Part shown: piece by piece, positions 51,710 through 62,940 of the stretch
Layout of the letters: every line of letters starts with the position of its first letter
Position numbering within the stretch: the stretch's first letter is position 1
NCBI GenBank assembly: GCA_020744425.1
Contig: JAGMUV010000022.1
Span: 620,001 to 684,000 of the forward strand
Origin: Dactylonectria macrodidyma
Taxonomy: Eukaryota; Ascomycota; Sordariomycetes; Hypocreales; Nectriaceae
DNA: 64,000 nucleotides
Direction: 5' to 3'
The notes under the pieces: model-generated
Told to the model about the DNA's origin: nothing
The model's input: only the letters and a program-made list of their open reading frames with translations
Database searches by the model: none
Translations under genes and position numbers: made by a program

Positions 51710-52732
51710 TCATGTCCGAGCGTATTTGTCGGACAAATACCAGTAGTCTTGGAAGCCCACAGCCGAACAGACATCCTCAAACAACATAATGGTGCTCGGC
51801 GACTTTTCCTTATCCTGCAAACCAGAAAGCGAGGCTCTCATCGCTTTGATGCCTGCCGCTAGCATGGTTAGAGGGTAAGCCACACTACAGTAGCCCATGG
51901 CCGCAAGTTCATTGTAGGACAAGGCAGGGGTCTTGCCACCTTCAATGACGTTGATAAATAACGGGATATCAGGGCCGAGATCTTGCCGCGATTGTCTCAT
52001 CTCCTCAACAGACGTGATAGCTTCGATGGCAACAGCATCAACTCCCTCAGCAAAGAATGCTTTTGCCCGTCGAATCGCTTCTTCATATGAGATGATATGG
52101 GCATCCGTTCGGGCCAGTATGAAGATATCAGTGTCCTCATTGCGAGCAGCTACAGCAGCGCGAATTCTTGAGACTGCGTCATCAAAGTTAACGACTTTCT
52201 TATCTTTCGTGTGGCCGCAACCTAAATAATCATGAGTATATGCTAGTACTGGAAGAGAAATCTTATCGGGTAAGTCGAAACTCGTACGCTTCGGGCTAAC
52301 TTGGTCCTCAATCATGATTCCTGCAGCGCCGGCCTTTGCATAGCCCTGAACAGTTCGCCGAACGTTAACCTCATTGCCGTATCCGGTGTCTCCATCCACC
52401 ATTACGGGGACGTCCACCACTCTGCAGACCTCGAGGGTTCGATGCACCATCTCTGAGAAGCCAAGGTATCCGGCATCGGCCAGACCATGTGAGGCACTCA
52501 CGGCGTAGCCACCGAGGAAGACCATGGGAAACCTGGCTTCCTCGACAAGGCGAGCGGTTAAGCCGTCCCAGGCGATTGGGTGCTGAACGATCTTGGTTTG
52601 GTTCATGTGTGCTTCGAGCATGATCCGTCGAAGCTGGGTGGCAGATTCGTTGCGCCGTGCCCCTCGTTCGAGAGGATACGGGCATTGGTCACCATTGTTT
52701 TCGCAATGTTTTTCTGCTTGAAAGGAAGCCAT
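51710..52732 (-). CDS. Isocitrate lyase/PEP mutase superfamily enzyme, 318 aa after splicing
   Basis: Mg2+-dependent carbon-carbon lyase or hydrolase on small alpha-carboxylates. Unspliced the frame is open for 340 codons, but 52287-52222 is a 66-nt intron (GTACGA...TTTAG) whose removal joins SPKR to CGHTKDKK, restoring the active-site loop (K)KCGH-type motif. Other motifs: WDGLTARLVEEARFP, the Mg-binding VDGDTGYG, GIMIEDQVSPKRCGH, FILARTDAH, AFFAEGVDAVAIEA, and the C-terminal PLTML. The CGH loop marks the lyase branch (2-methylisocitrate/2,3-dimethylmalate lyase, oxaloacetate acetylhydrolase), not true PEP mutase, which has a different loop. Start at the ATG at 52732; a Cys-rich 25-residue leader precedes the barrel. 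Its neighbours suggest a carboxylic-acid pathway. Cytosolic or peroxisomal location cannot be told. Confidence 0.85.
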   Translation of the reverse strand: MASFQAEKHCENNGDQCPYPLERGARRNESATQLRRIMLEAHMNQTKIVQHPIAWDGLTARLVEEARFPMVFLGGYAVSASHGLADAGYLGFSEMVHRTLEVCRVVDVPVMVDGDTGYGNEVNVRRTVQGYAKAGAAGIMIEDQVSPKRTSFDLPDKISLPVLAYTHDYLGCGHTKDKKVVNFDDAVSRIRAAVAARNEDTDIFILARTDAHIISYEEAIRRAKAFFAEGVDAVAIEAITSVEEMRQSRQDLGPDIPLFINVIEGGKTPALSYNELAAMGYCSVAYPLTMLAAGIKAMRASLSGLQDKEKSPSTIMLFEDVCSAVGFQDYWYLSDKYART

Positions 52733-53288
52733 GTTAGATTGAAAATCGCCAGGCTGTGTGTGTATCCCAGCTTTGAGTAGAGACCTCGAATGATGGGGTT
52801 GAAGGATAGCACGGGAGACAGGGAAGAAGTCTGGACTTAATGCTCAATGTTTTAATAAAAATTAGAGAGTTCAGCTCAATACGAAATAAGTCTCGGAATT
52901 CTCGAATAAATATTGAGGTTGCATGTCGATGCCTCGTGACGATCTTCGGCCTCGCGACGGTAGTTCGAAAAGGGAAATTCGGAAATTTCGGCACCCGTCG
53001 AACCTTGTTTGTCGGCCTTTTCGGGTATGCCGCCCACCGCGATGATCTATTTCTGTTTTTGGTTTGACATCCCGCACGCATTGCGACAACGCGGACAGAC
53101 AGGTGTCGGACGTAGATTGTCTCGAAGGCCTCGGAAACCAAGTTCTGCCTTGGGCCGTGGGGCTCGCCAATTCTGACATACAGGCAAGCTGGAATATAAG
53201 CTGGCTCTGTCTCAATTCCTAGCCTTGATCCTTGGGCAAGTTCTAGACCAAACCACGTCCGTGCTCGAGCACAGCCCTCCAAGTAACA
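52733..53288. promoter_or_regulatory. Divergent promoter between the lyase and the ThDP enzyme genes
   Basis: About 555 bp between two divergent ATGs (52732 minus, 53289 plus), suggesting shared control. No specific operator was recognised. Confidence 0.45.
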
Positions 53289-55500
53289 ATGCCTACCGCC
53301 ACGGAGACACATATTTCTCTCTCTCTCTACCTATGGAAACGGTACGACGGCCCTCCAGCGCTTCAATCACGCGGCGAGCGGCGCAATGATGACTAATGCT
53401 TTAAAACCACTCCAGGATCCGACAATTGGGTATCGGGAGTATCTTTGGTCTCCCGGGCGATATGAACCTTGAGCTCCTTGACTACATCGACCAGGTGGAT
53501 GGACTGACCTGGGGTAAATATGTCCTCGGGAGGCTGCAAATCTGCCGGAGTGCTAAGCGGGAGGCACAGTGGGGAATGCCAACGAGTTGAATGCTGCATA
53601 TGCTGCTGATGGCTATGCGAGGGTTAAGGGGTGTCCTGGTGTTGGTGAGTTCCCTTGACAGTTTGTGGGAGGGGGCTGATACGACTAACAACTGCGAAAC
53701 CAGTCGTAACAACAATGGGAGTAGGGGAACTGAGCGCATTGAATGGTATCGCCGGCGCGTTTACTGAGCACGTCAAGCTGATCCATAACGTGGGGACCAC
53801 TGCGACACATGTTCAGGCAAAGAGGGTCATGATACACCATAATCTTGGTCCAAATCCGGACCACAAGGTGAGAACTTGACGTAGAGGAACCGAATTCTGC
53901 TAACAATGACTGTAGGTATTTGAGAAGACATCGACTCACGTACGATGCGCTTATGCATGGCTCGAAGACCAAGCCACGGCCGCAGCCGAAGTCGACGTGG
54001 GTTTGCCTCCACGAACTTTAGACCCCCTGGGCTGATATCTATGACAGAGAGTGATCCGGGAATGCTTATTGTGGTCACTTCCGGTCTACATATTTGTTCC
54101 AATGGATTTCGTCCATGTCCCCGTCGCGGCCTCGCTTCTGCGGAGACCGATCCAGGTCAAACCAGCCGTGGACCTCGAGAATGAGGCAGCGGCTCTCTCT
54201 CGAACCATTCATGCCATTACAGCTGCCAAAAGCCCCCTTCTGTTAATCGACTGCCTCACGGATCGACACGGCGCCGCGGAGGAGGCCAGACAACTGACTG
54301 ATCTGCTCGGGTTCCCCATTTTCTCCACGCCCATGGGTAAGACGATAATCGACGAGACTCACCGGAAATACTGTGGCATATACAATGGCGAGGTTTCCTA
54401 CCCCGGAGTCAAGAGGGCGGTCGAAGAGAGTGATTGTATTCTCAACATTGGGCCTCTTCTGGCAGATAGCAACACGGGTGGCCATACCCGAGAGGTCCGC
54501 CCTAACCAAGTGATCCTGCTGGAGCCTAGGAGCTGCACGGTAAGTTGAAAGCTCTCAGCCAGGTCACAACGGGGACTAACTACAACAGATACTTGGAACC
54601 AAGTACGCTGACGTGTATCTAAAACCCTGTGCGTCAATCAACCCCTCTGTTAGTCATCTCACCAGCCTGCTAATTGGTAACAGTCCTTCAGAAGCTCTTA
54701 GCAACACTCAAGAAGTCAGGCTTCCATCAATTGAGTTGCCGGTGCTCCGAAGTCATCCGGAGCCAGCCGACAGTGATTCAAAGGACATTGTTCAGTCCTG
54801 GATTTGGAAACGACTGGGTAAATTTACTCGGCCTGGCGACATCCTAATTGCAGAGTCTGGCACGGCTCAGTTCGGATTCCCGGACGCGACATTCCAAGCA
54901 GGCGTCAAATACGTCACACAGGTGTATTATGGTAGAATTGGATACTCCGTTGGGTGCTGTCTTGGCGCTGCAATTGTGCAAAGGGAGTTGCAAGCTGAGA
55001 GCGGACTCAACAATGGAAGAACTATCCTCGTTGTTGGAGACGGCAGCCTACAGTTGACTGTGCAGGAGGTTGGGACTATGATACGACTGGGATTAAGCCC
55101 CATACTGTATTTCTATTCTGTCCTGATGATTTGTCTATGCCACTGACTTTTAATCAGGATTGTCATTAACAATAAGGGGTATACCATCGAGCGCGCCATC
55201 CATGGCCCATAGGCTGGCTACAACGGCATCTCTGCTTGGCGCCACCAGGCTCTGCTCAACTTCTTCGGTGCTACGTCTCCTGAAGAGTCCAGTCGGGAGG
55301 TTTATACAAAGAAAGAGATGGATGCTGTGCTCTCATTACAGGAGTATCAGTCCCCAAAAGACATACAGCTGCTTGAGGTGCACATGGGTGTCATGGACAT
55401 CCCTTGGCGCTTACGAACCCAAATCGCCATTGTCAACGCGCGAGCTAATGCGAGGGAGGTCGCTTCACAAGGCTTAGCCGATGGTGCCCAGGACACATAA
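53289..55500 (+). pseudogene. Pyruvate-decarboxylase-like ThDP enzyme, eight exons, one in-frame TAG
   Basis: 2-oxo-acid decarboxylase family (pyruvate, phenylpyruvate or indolepyruvate type). Exons: 53289-53341, 53416-53513, 53570-53644, 53704-53867, 53916-53996, 54048-54539, 54589-55106, 55158-55500; all phases join, giving 608 codons including the stop. Family motifs: RIRQLGIGSIFGLPGD, the catalytic-Glu block GNANELNAAYAADGYAR, GVGELSALNGIAGAFTEHV, YNGEVSYPGVKRAVEESD, and the ThDP motif GDGSLQLTVQEVGTMIR followed after an intron by IVINNKGYTIE. TAG at 55210-55212 in IHGP-stop-AGYNGISAW replaces Gln or Glu and would remove the last 96 residues, including part of the cofactor region's surroundings. 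All else is intact, so the break is recent, is read through, or is a sequence error. Length and exon density suit a fungal PDC-like gene. Confidence 0.82.
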
Positions 55501-55888
55501 AAGCCTTATGTAGAATGATTGTCACACATATAGAGCCTTATTACAGAGGCTTGTGTATCCTATACACTTTTGTTATCACCACATGAAAGATTTTTAGCAT
55601 CACAACCACAGTGAAGAGCTGCGATGCGCTGCGTTGAGGCGTCACAAGCGCCACGGCAAGTGCTTGTGGTTGGGCTACGGACATACACATGAACTCCGTT
55701 TCGGCCCCCTGATGACTTCGCAGCTCCTAACGTACCAAGGCTGGCCTCCACTTCTCAGTCTACCCCCTAACCAGCTTGGTGCCACCCCCGCACGAGCGGT
55801 CTCGAGTCCGCAAAGTGTACATAAAAATGGAGACCCCGCTCTCATATGTCCCGAAATTTCCGTTCTCTCATCTGCCTCCTGACTTATC
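55501..55888. other. Intergenic upstream of the regulator gene
   Basis: About 390 bp between the ThDP enzyme and the regulator. No feature recognised. Confidence 0.45.
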
Positions 55889-58363
55889 ATGTCGGTGCCC
55901 CACTCGCTTGACGATGGCGTAGTTGAAGGGGCTAGGCAGAAAACCCGGGCCTCGGCGCTGGCACACGATCCTACAAGGCATGTGTAGCATGCCGGGCTCG
56001 AAAGGTCCGATGCATTGTGGAGAACTGGGCAGCTAGCGCTGGGTGTGTCCAGTGCCAAAAGTAAGAGACGTTTCATGCCTTGTTACCTCCCAGATGCAGC
56101 TAACCCAGAAACCAAGAGACGGTCAACGCTGCGTTTTCGAGGCCAAAAGGAGCACTTATGACACAAGAAGTCGCACAAGGAAGGCACAGGAAAAGCGAGC
56201 TAAGCTGGCCGTGTCCGAAACATCTCCAACTCTGGAGAGTCTAGTTGGTGTCGCCCAAATGCCTTAGATGAGCCGTGTTGATTAGTGTTGTACTAGGAGA
56301 GCCATGAACGATTCAGTGTCCGAAGCTCTGCAGATGCCCTCTTTTTCTTATCGGACGCGGCCGCGAGACATGGCGATGCCGCAAAGTCGCCGAGAAACCC
56401 CACTGATTCGGCCGGACAGCACGACACCTTCTGCCCGCCCCCTTCAGGCTCCCCCAGCAATATAAACACCAGTGGGATGCCTAGGTCGGTGGGCAATGTG
56501 GACTCGCAAGACCCGCTCGAGTCTCCAGTGTCACCGTGGGACAATCAAGACATCCAAAATAAGGTATCGGCTTTCCGCTGTCGTCTCTTTATGGAGAGTA
56601 TTGTGATGCCCCAGGAGGCACTAGCATATGTCTTCTTCTTCTTCAGCAAGCTCTATCCCTTTTTCCCCTTCGTACCTGACACATACTATACCTGCGTTAC
56701 AAGCCCCGACCCTGACGTACGTGAAATACGTTCGCTGTTCGAGGAGGATTTCATCCTCCTTGGATGCCTCATTACGGTTTCCAGTCGATACTACCATCTC
56801 CCTGCACATGTCATTGGTGGATACGAGAGGAGCTGTGAGGTCCACAACAGATGTTGGCACTGGACTAGGTGTCAGGTCTCCAAGGTACTCTTCGAAGGGA
56901 GTAGGCCCCCGTCTCTCCTTTCCGTCATCGAGGCACTCTTAATGCTAGCGGAATAGCTACCCAAGCCCATCCACGCATTCATCGATAATAGCAACATCAG
57001 GGCTCATGTCCAGGGTGGGCGACCGACACCATCGTATCAGTTCGTCAGCGAAGTAATTCTGCAGCCTGCCTTCCGTACAGATCAGGTTTCATGGTGTGTT
57101 GCAGTGAGTGCGATACCCTCGATATCCAACTGCTGACCTACGCCGGTTTAGGTCATATGTGGGGAACGCATTCCTTCTCCTGCGCTCCCTACCCCCTAGC
57201 TGCAGGATATGCCCTATTTGAAGACTTCGAACCGATATCTAGTTACCTTGTTCAGTTGCCTCATCATGTCCCAGTCGCTTGCCCGTCGCCTGGGCCGCCC
57301 AGCCCTTATGGATTTCGACGATGTAGATCTCATACAAGTTTCCCAGGCTTTCTACGAGCGCAATCTCAGGCTCTTGGAATCGGGAAGGAGCTCTATGATC
57401 AGCCCAGACCTCAGCCTTGGGGTTTCTGACCAGTTTCACAATGCTTTTGTTGATCTGATGAAGCTTCTTGCCCGTGCCCAAGAAGTCCTCCACCCACCGA
57501 CGGGAGACGGCATTGTCGACCCCAAAGCCGAGACTCCAGAGACGAGCCCACGTCTTCTAACTCTGATGCAACACTTCGACATCTTGAATCAAAACTGGAA
57601 AACGCAATATGCCGGTTTGTTTGAAGGTAATGGCAGTCCCCTCTCGTGGATTTTGTGTCACCGCCTGAGCTGACATCTCCTAGCTAGCGCTCTCGGTATG
57701 TCTAATTTCTCGAAGCTTACGTTGCGGGTCGACTTCGAGTATCTTCGGTTGTATGAATTTTCAACGACCCTCGGCGCTTATCTCAAGCACGGAGGTGAAA
57801 ATACCATGGAAGCTCTTTCTAGCCGAAGCTTCATTGGTCCGCATGACAATGATTGGGAATTCCCCCCGACGTCGCTCGCGTACTATATAGAGCAAGCGAT
57901 TGATGCAGCTGAGGCACTCCTCCGTTTGATACTGAGCTTTCAGTCACCAACAACTGGGAAAACATTGCGGTACGCTAGTTCAAGGCATTATATGAAGATT
58001 GTTTTCGCTGCTGTTTTTCTCATCCAGGTAACAACACCTATCTTGAGTCGGAATTCTTGATTGTTTTTTAACGATACAAACCAGGCTTTGAGAACAGGTA
58101 TACGTAGTAGGCCATATCAAGAGTTGTTAACAGCGACCTTGAATGACACAGCCATCACTTTGGAAGGTTGTAGCGTAGATGCCGCACATCCGGCATTCCG
58201 TTACTCTATTCTACTTCGAGGGCTGATGAACGACCTTCGACGGCTAAAACCATCTGACACATCGCCCATATTTTCCCTTACCATTGGCCCAAGAGAGTGC
58301 CGCCAGCCCCTTCCCCTTGTACTCAACGAAACGAGTAACAGTAGCGGAATCTCTCTTGGCTAA
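55889..58363 (+). pseudogene. Zn2Cys6 transcription factor, damaged
   Basis: Fungal binuclear-zinc-cluster regulator. The DNA-binding domain reads CVACRARKVRC...GCVQCQKPRDGQRC when the 48-nt intron 56061-56108 (GTAAGA...CCCAG) is removed: C-x2-C-x6-C-x10-C-x2-C-x8-C, near 55982-56132. The ATG at 55889 is in another frame than the zinc cluster (TAG just upstream in the cluster frame), so an N-terminal intron or a 1-nt shift is needed. Later coding blocks: 56330-56956 (ESPVSPWDNQD, FFFFSKLYPFFPFVPDTYY, SVIEALLMLAE), 57209-57673 (SQSLARRLGRPALMDFDDVD, the middle homology region) and 57698-58363 (LTLRVDFEYLRLYEF, RHYMKIVFAAVFLIQ). TAG at 56954-56956 stands where related proteins have Trp (LAE-W-LPKP). 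Located inside the metabolic stretch, it is the natural candidate for its regulator; with these breaks it is probably non-functional. Confidence 0.7.
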
Positions 58364-58956
58364 CCTGGCTCCCTAGGCGAGCAAAGGTAGCATTCCACAC
58401 TGCTCCTCTCGAAGTACAGTTCGCTGATGTTTTCAGAAGCCAGTCACAGGTGGATTTAACTGGTGTCCCCCCGCTCTCGGATAGTGGGATTCCGCAGCGG
58501 CCATCATCTACAGTGTATGACAACATCCGGTCTATCCCAGCAACCAGTCAGTGGCCGGAGGGAAATGACTTCACTGTGGGGTGAGAGGACTCTGTTGCCT
58601 ATTTATATAGTGACACTTTCCTTCAGTCACTTATTGGGGGCAGTACTTTCAATACTTAGTAGCACTATAAGGGAGGGAGTGTCAGAGGTTAACTTCTCTA
58701 CTACGAAGACGTAAGAAGAACTGGATATGCAGAACTGGTTAGTGTGTACAAGCCGGAAAATCCTGAGCGATGAATACACACTTCACTGTGTCGATAGTGC
58801 GTTTGTGTGAAATCAGCTGACCTTCTGTTAAATCGTATTGAGCACTATTTAAGGATATATTAATCCGTCTCCTTTTAATTTGTATTCTAATGTAAGTAGT
58901 GTGACGAGCCGTGTGTGCTCTGACCTCGAATCGCACCTTTCGTAGGATGCTGGCAT
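58364..58956. other. Intergenic between convergent regulator and monooxygenase genes
   Basis: About 590 bp with 3' ends of both genes; nothing else recognised. Confidence 0.5.
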
Positions 58957-61506
58957 TTATTTCGCCTTAGACAGATCGGCGATCACCGACTCGCGCCAAC
59001 TCCATAAGCCTGCCCAAGTAGCTCCGGGGCCGAAGATGAAGTTCCCAATCACAATGGCTAGAGAAGTTTCCACAGCTCGGTTGGTCCTTATGTACCCAAC
59101 CCGTCGCAAATCCCACACGGCATATAGATTATAGCCGAGTATGCTGAGGCCTGCGAGGGCTGTGTCGAATTGAAAGGATACATCCGCATTCGGTAAAGTA
59201 CTTAGAGTCCAGTTACTGTTGAAAGCGTTGGGTAGGGCAAAGCCAAGACTGAAGAAGGGCAGCGTTAGGGAATAGCTGTATGCATGCATCGCTATATGGG
59301 CTGTAGCTTGGATTGCAAAAGCATACTCATACACAGACTTGAGTATAGGGATATCTCGATTCTTGTAACGATCCAATTCCAGCTGAAGACTTTCTTTAGA
59401 CTCGGGTGATTGCGTCTTACGCTGCCACCAAGCCACCACAAAAGACATGGTAGCCGTAATAGCCGAGAAGAGCAAAGGTGGGAATTGCCAGAGACCACCG
59501 TAACCCTCACAGCCATGGCAGGCGGGAAGCGCAAAAATCATAATCGTTGGAAGGATGTAACCAGCAGTCAATGCAGGCACCAGTGCCTTCGCAACTTCTA
59601 GGGGTACGAAGCGGTCTACCGGCGTCGTAAATGAGTTCCAAGAGCTCAAGATAGCATGCGTCGGGGCGACTCCGCTGAGGCCGCAAAGAAGCATGCCGCC
59701 TGTAAAGAGACTAGGAAACGAAACAATAGTGCCATAATTGCTGGGCCGATACCCCTCGATGGTGTAGATGAGTAGAGGGGAGATAAGCTGAGACATGAGG
59801 TACATTAGCTGCACCCTAAGCAGAGAATGTGAGCCAGATGTCGTATGGTAAGAAGCAGACGCGGCCTTGTCAAGCCCCTTATAGATTGCCGTTCTTCCTG
59901 TCCAGGCCCGTTGCAGAAACGAGCCCCAGACACCCATATCGCTTGCTCGGCCGAATATCGCGGAAGTGACTCTAAGCGATAGCAGGAGGAGCACTATCGT
60001 ATAGGCAGTCAAAATGATGCGTTGCCACGCGCCTTGTTTTGAGGTCATGGGTCGTCCAGGAAGCTCGTGATCGAAAGGCATTACCCGCGGGCGCAGGGGC
60101 ACAGGAAGGTGCATCACCTTGGTACCGCTAGTAACAGGACCGGCGAGTTGTTTCAAGAAGTTATCTTTTGGCGCAAGCCTAGAGACCATGTACTGCAAGG
60201 CCAGTCTTGACGCAATGGGATTCTCCAATGCAAAAACAGCTTGCATCTCATGAGCGTTCTTGATGATCTCGGTAGCTCGAACATTCCGGGCATGTTGTAC
60301 TTTTGTGAAAAGAGTAGCAATCTCATGGGACGTCAATTTCTGAAGTCCATCTTTCCGCGAGTTTCTCAAATCGAGCAGGGAATTCATGAAATCCGCGACG
60401 GTTTCAATCGCACCGTTACCCCCCATTGCACTGATAGGATTCGGCTATGACATGTTAGAATTTACCTGACGTCGCAAAAATCAAGTGCGGTTTTACTTAC
60501 TTTGTGCACCGAGTCCCCCATCAGCAGAATGCGGTGGAAGAACCATTTCTGAAACACAAATTCATGCAGCGGAGTCAAAGTCGATGAAATTCTTTTGGAG
60601 TAAATGTCCCCGAATTTGACCTTCTCCGTGATAGGTAAACCCTGGTTCTCCTTGATGAGTTTCGCTTCATCTTCCTTGGTGTATTTGGGAATTTCATCCC
60701 CAAATTTAACTTCCGGTAGTTTGTTGAAGAAGAACCAGTAAACCCGTTTCTCCGGACCCGCCATTACCAAAAACGAGTGTCCTTCTCCAATAACCATGGA
60801 CTGCTCATCGTCTGGGAAGTCGGGCACATCTTTCGAGATGCCGAAAATGCATTGGTAGTGGCAAGATGCATTATCCTCGTCAGCCGTTGGAAAATACCCT
60901 GGTTGGATCTTATCGGCAATGCGGCGCATCTCATGGCGTACTTTGCTGTAAACGCCATCCACTCCAGTGACAATGGTACCGCAGAAAGTCTTGCCGTGGT
61001 CAGTCGTCACTTGGACACCTGACTCCGACATATCAATTTGGGAGACTCGATGTTGTCCAAGTAATCGATCTTTGTGCTTTACATGGTCATAAAGCACTTG
61101 TAGTAGCCATTGTCTATCGAAAAACAGCATTGGATAACCGTGACTAGAAATTTCTTGTCAACAATCGGTGCTGCAATTGAGAAATGAAGATGTCTCACCG
61201 TTTCTCAAGGTGCGTAATTAAATTTTTGTTACGCAACATAGTTTGACCATTGGCGCCTCGGACGATCATGTCGTCAAAGGAGTAACCCATCGCTTTAGCG
61301 CTGATGTCGTCATAGCAACCAAGCTGGTCTAAAATTAGTAGACCATTTGGTAGCATGCCAATGCTGGCGCCAACTTGGGGAGCAAATTCTTTCCGAGCTT
61401 CCAACAAAATGTAGTCGATATCGAACTTTTCCAGCATAAGGGCTAGAGTGAGGCCAGCGACTCCGCCTCCCACAATGATGATTTGAAAGTCCGTGCTAGG
61501 CCGCAT
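58957..61506 (-). CDS. FAD-dependent monooxygenase fused to a multi-pass membrane domain, 812 aa
   Basis: Exons 61506-61199, 61143-60501 and 60444-58957; both introns join conserved motifs (EKR-HGYPMLFFDRQ, GDSVHK-PNPISAMGGNGA). The N-terminal 400 residues are a group A flavoprotein monooxygenase: Rossmann motif IIVGGGVAGLTLALMLEK...LLEAR, GVDGVYSKVR, and the GDSVHK-NP-GGNGAIE FAD-ribityl motif, most like the epoxidases of meroterpenoid and indole-diterpene clusters (PaxM type, about 470 residues). From about residue 455 follow about 350 further residues with roughly eight hydrophobic segments (ILTAYTIVLLLLSLRV, YLMSQLISPLLIYTIEG, FTGGMLLCGLSGVAP, ALTAGYILPTIMIFALPA, LLFSAITATMSFVVAWW and others). 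A membrane cyclase or anchor function is only inferred. The gene is intact and divergent from the dehydrogenase gene. Confidence 0.83.
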
Positions 61507-62940
61507 AGTGAATGTCAATGGTGGTGTTGAAAGTGAGGGTGAGAAAATTTTCCAAGGAGTTGTGTTTCTGAACAATAGAGCAGACTCCTACACTCCGGGG
61601 TTGTCTTCGCTTTTAAACATGAAGCTTTGGGTTTGTGTTGCCTTGCGAGCCATGTAGTTAGTCGGTGACTCGGGCTGGGTAGACATCCGGCAAAACACGG
61701 AGGTTAAAAGTCCCCGCTGAGTAATTGCATGGGAGACTGGGTAATTAGTACGGAATACTACGGTCTAACTTTACGTTTAGCCCCCCCCCAGTTGTGACTG
61801 TTAACGTTCCCATCAGAATAGACTATGATTTCGTTGTAATGATTATGTCGAGCGTAATACTGAGCCAAGGTAATAGTGCTATGTTTCGTTGTAACAATAT
61901 TGATCATAAGAGGCCAAATAGCGAGCCATAATCCAAACGGCACCAATCTTTGTATTCCATGGGCGGACATTGCAGCTTCCGTGCGTATGGCGATCAGGCC
62001 CCTAATTGGAATTGATCTCTGGTGGTACGTGGCTATGCCCTCCGCTTGACTGTTAGTGGGGCACTAGCACCGTAACACTCCTGACACAAAAGTAGCTTTT
62101 AAGTAACTAAGTTGTATTATATTATGAGGGCCGAAGATCACCGTAGAGTATCCGACGGATCACCGCTGAACCGCGCGGCAAAGAACGTCCCTCCTTCAAT
62201 CAAGTCCCCATTTACACCACTTTCTGGATTGGGCTCCGATGTCGCCGTAATTTCAGTGTGGAAATGTTGCATTTATCAACCTAGCCAACAAAAGTGGAAT
62301 GCTCCAGTAGTAAGCAGCTTATATGCTGACTGTCTGCGGTGTAGTGGGTTTGGGGGCTTTGGGCCACCTCTCAGTGTTGGGGCTTGTCTTGAACCCCACT
62401 AATACATCATGAATATGATCATGTCTTATGTCCACAAGCATTTTGAATCCGTGTCTATACGTGCCTGATGCTATTCAGTTTCAGTGGAACTTGTATTATC
62501 ACCCTTATTCCTCAACATCCCAAAACGTATTCAAAATTTAAACCAAGTTAAGGCTCATTACACAGACAACCTTTGTCATATTGAGCTCTTTTAGGTCCTT
62601 AATGACTGACGCGCGTCGCGGGCAAGAGGTGATCCATTTCGTGACGCGGGGACAGCAGCCCTGGCCCTGCACCACGTGTAAAGAATGTAATAAGTGTGGG
62701 TCCCTTTCTTAAGGTCGTGCGAAGCACGGCTGAATATGAATTCCGCAGGTGGTGGGGACTCAGCGGAGGATTGGTAATCGCGTTTCAAACTTTGCGCTAC
62801 GACCCCAAATATCTTGTATGACGTAGCTTCTCTCGGATTCGAAGGGCTCATAATCAACATGTAAGACCCGTGTTGAATTGCCGTGATTTCTTCAAATGTC
62901 GTCACATCACACATCACCTCTGAACACCACCACCAACATC
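61507..62940. promoter_or_regulatory. Divergent upstream region of the monooxygenase and dehydrogenase genes
   Basis: About 1.4 kb between two divergent ATGs. Contains a C9 run near 61782-61790. No coding region or binding site could be supported. Confidence 0.45.

Noticed and set aside
51710..55500. Phosphonate pathway (PEP mutase plus phosphonopyruvate decarboxylase)
   Set aside because: The lyase has the CGH-type active-site loop of the lyase/hydrolase branch, not the PEP mutase loop, and the ThDP enzyme matches pyruvate-decarboxylase motifs.
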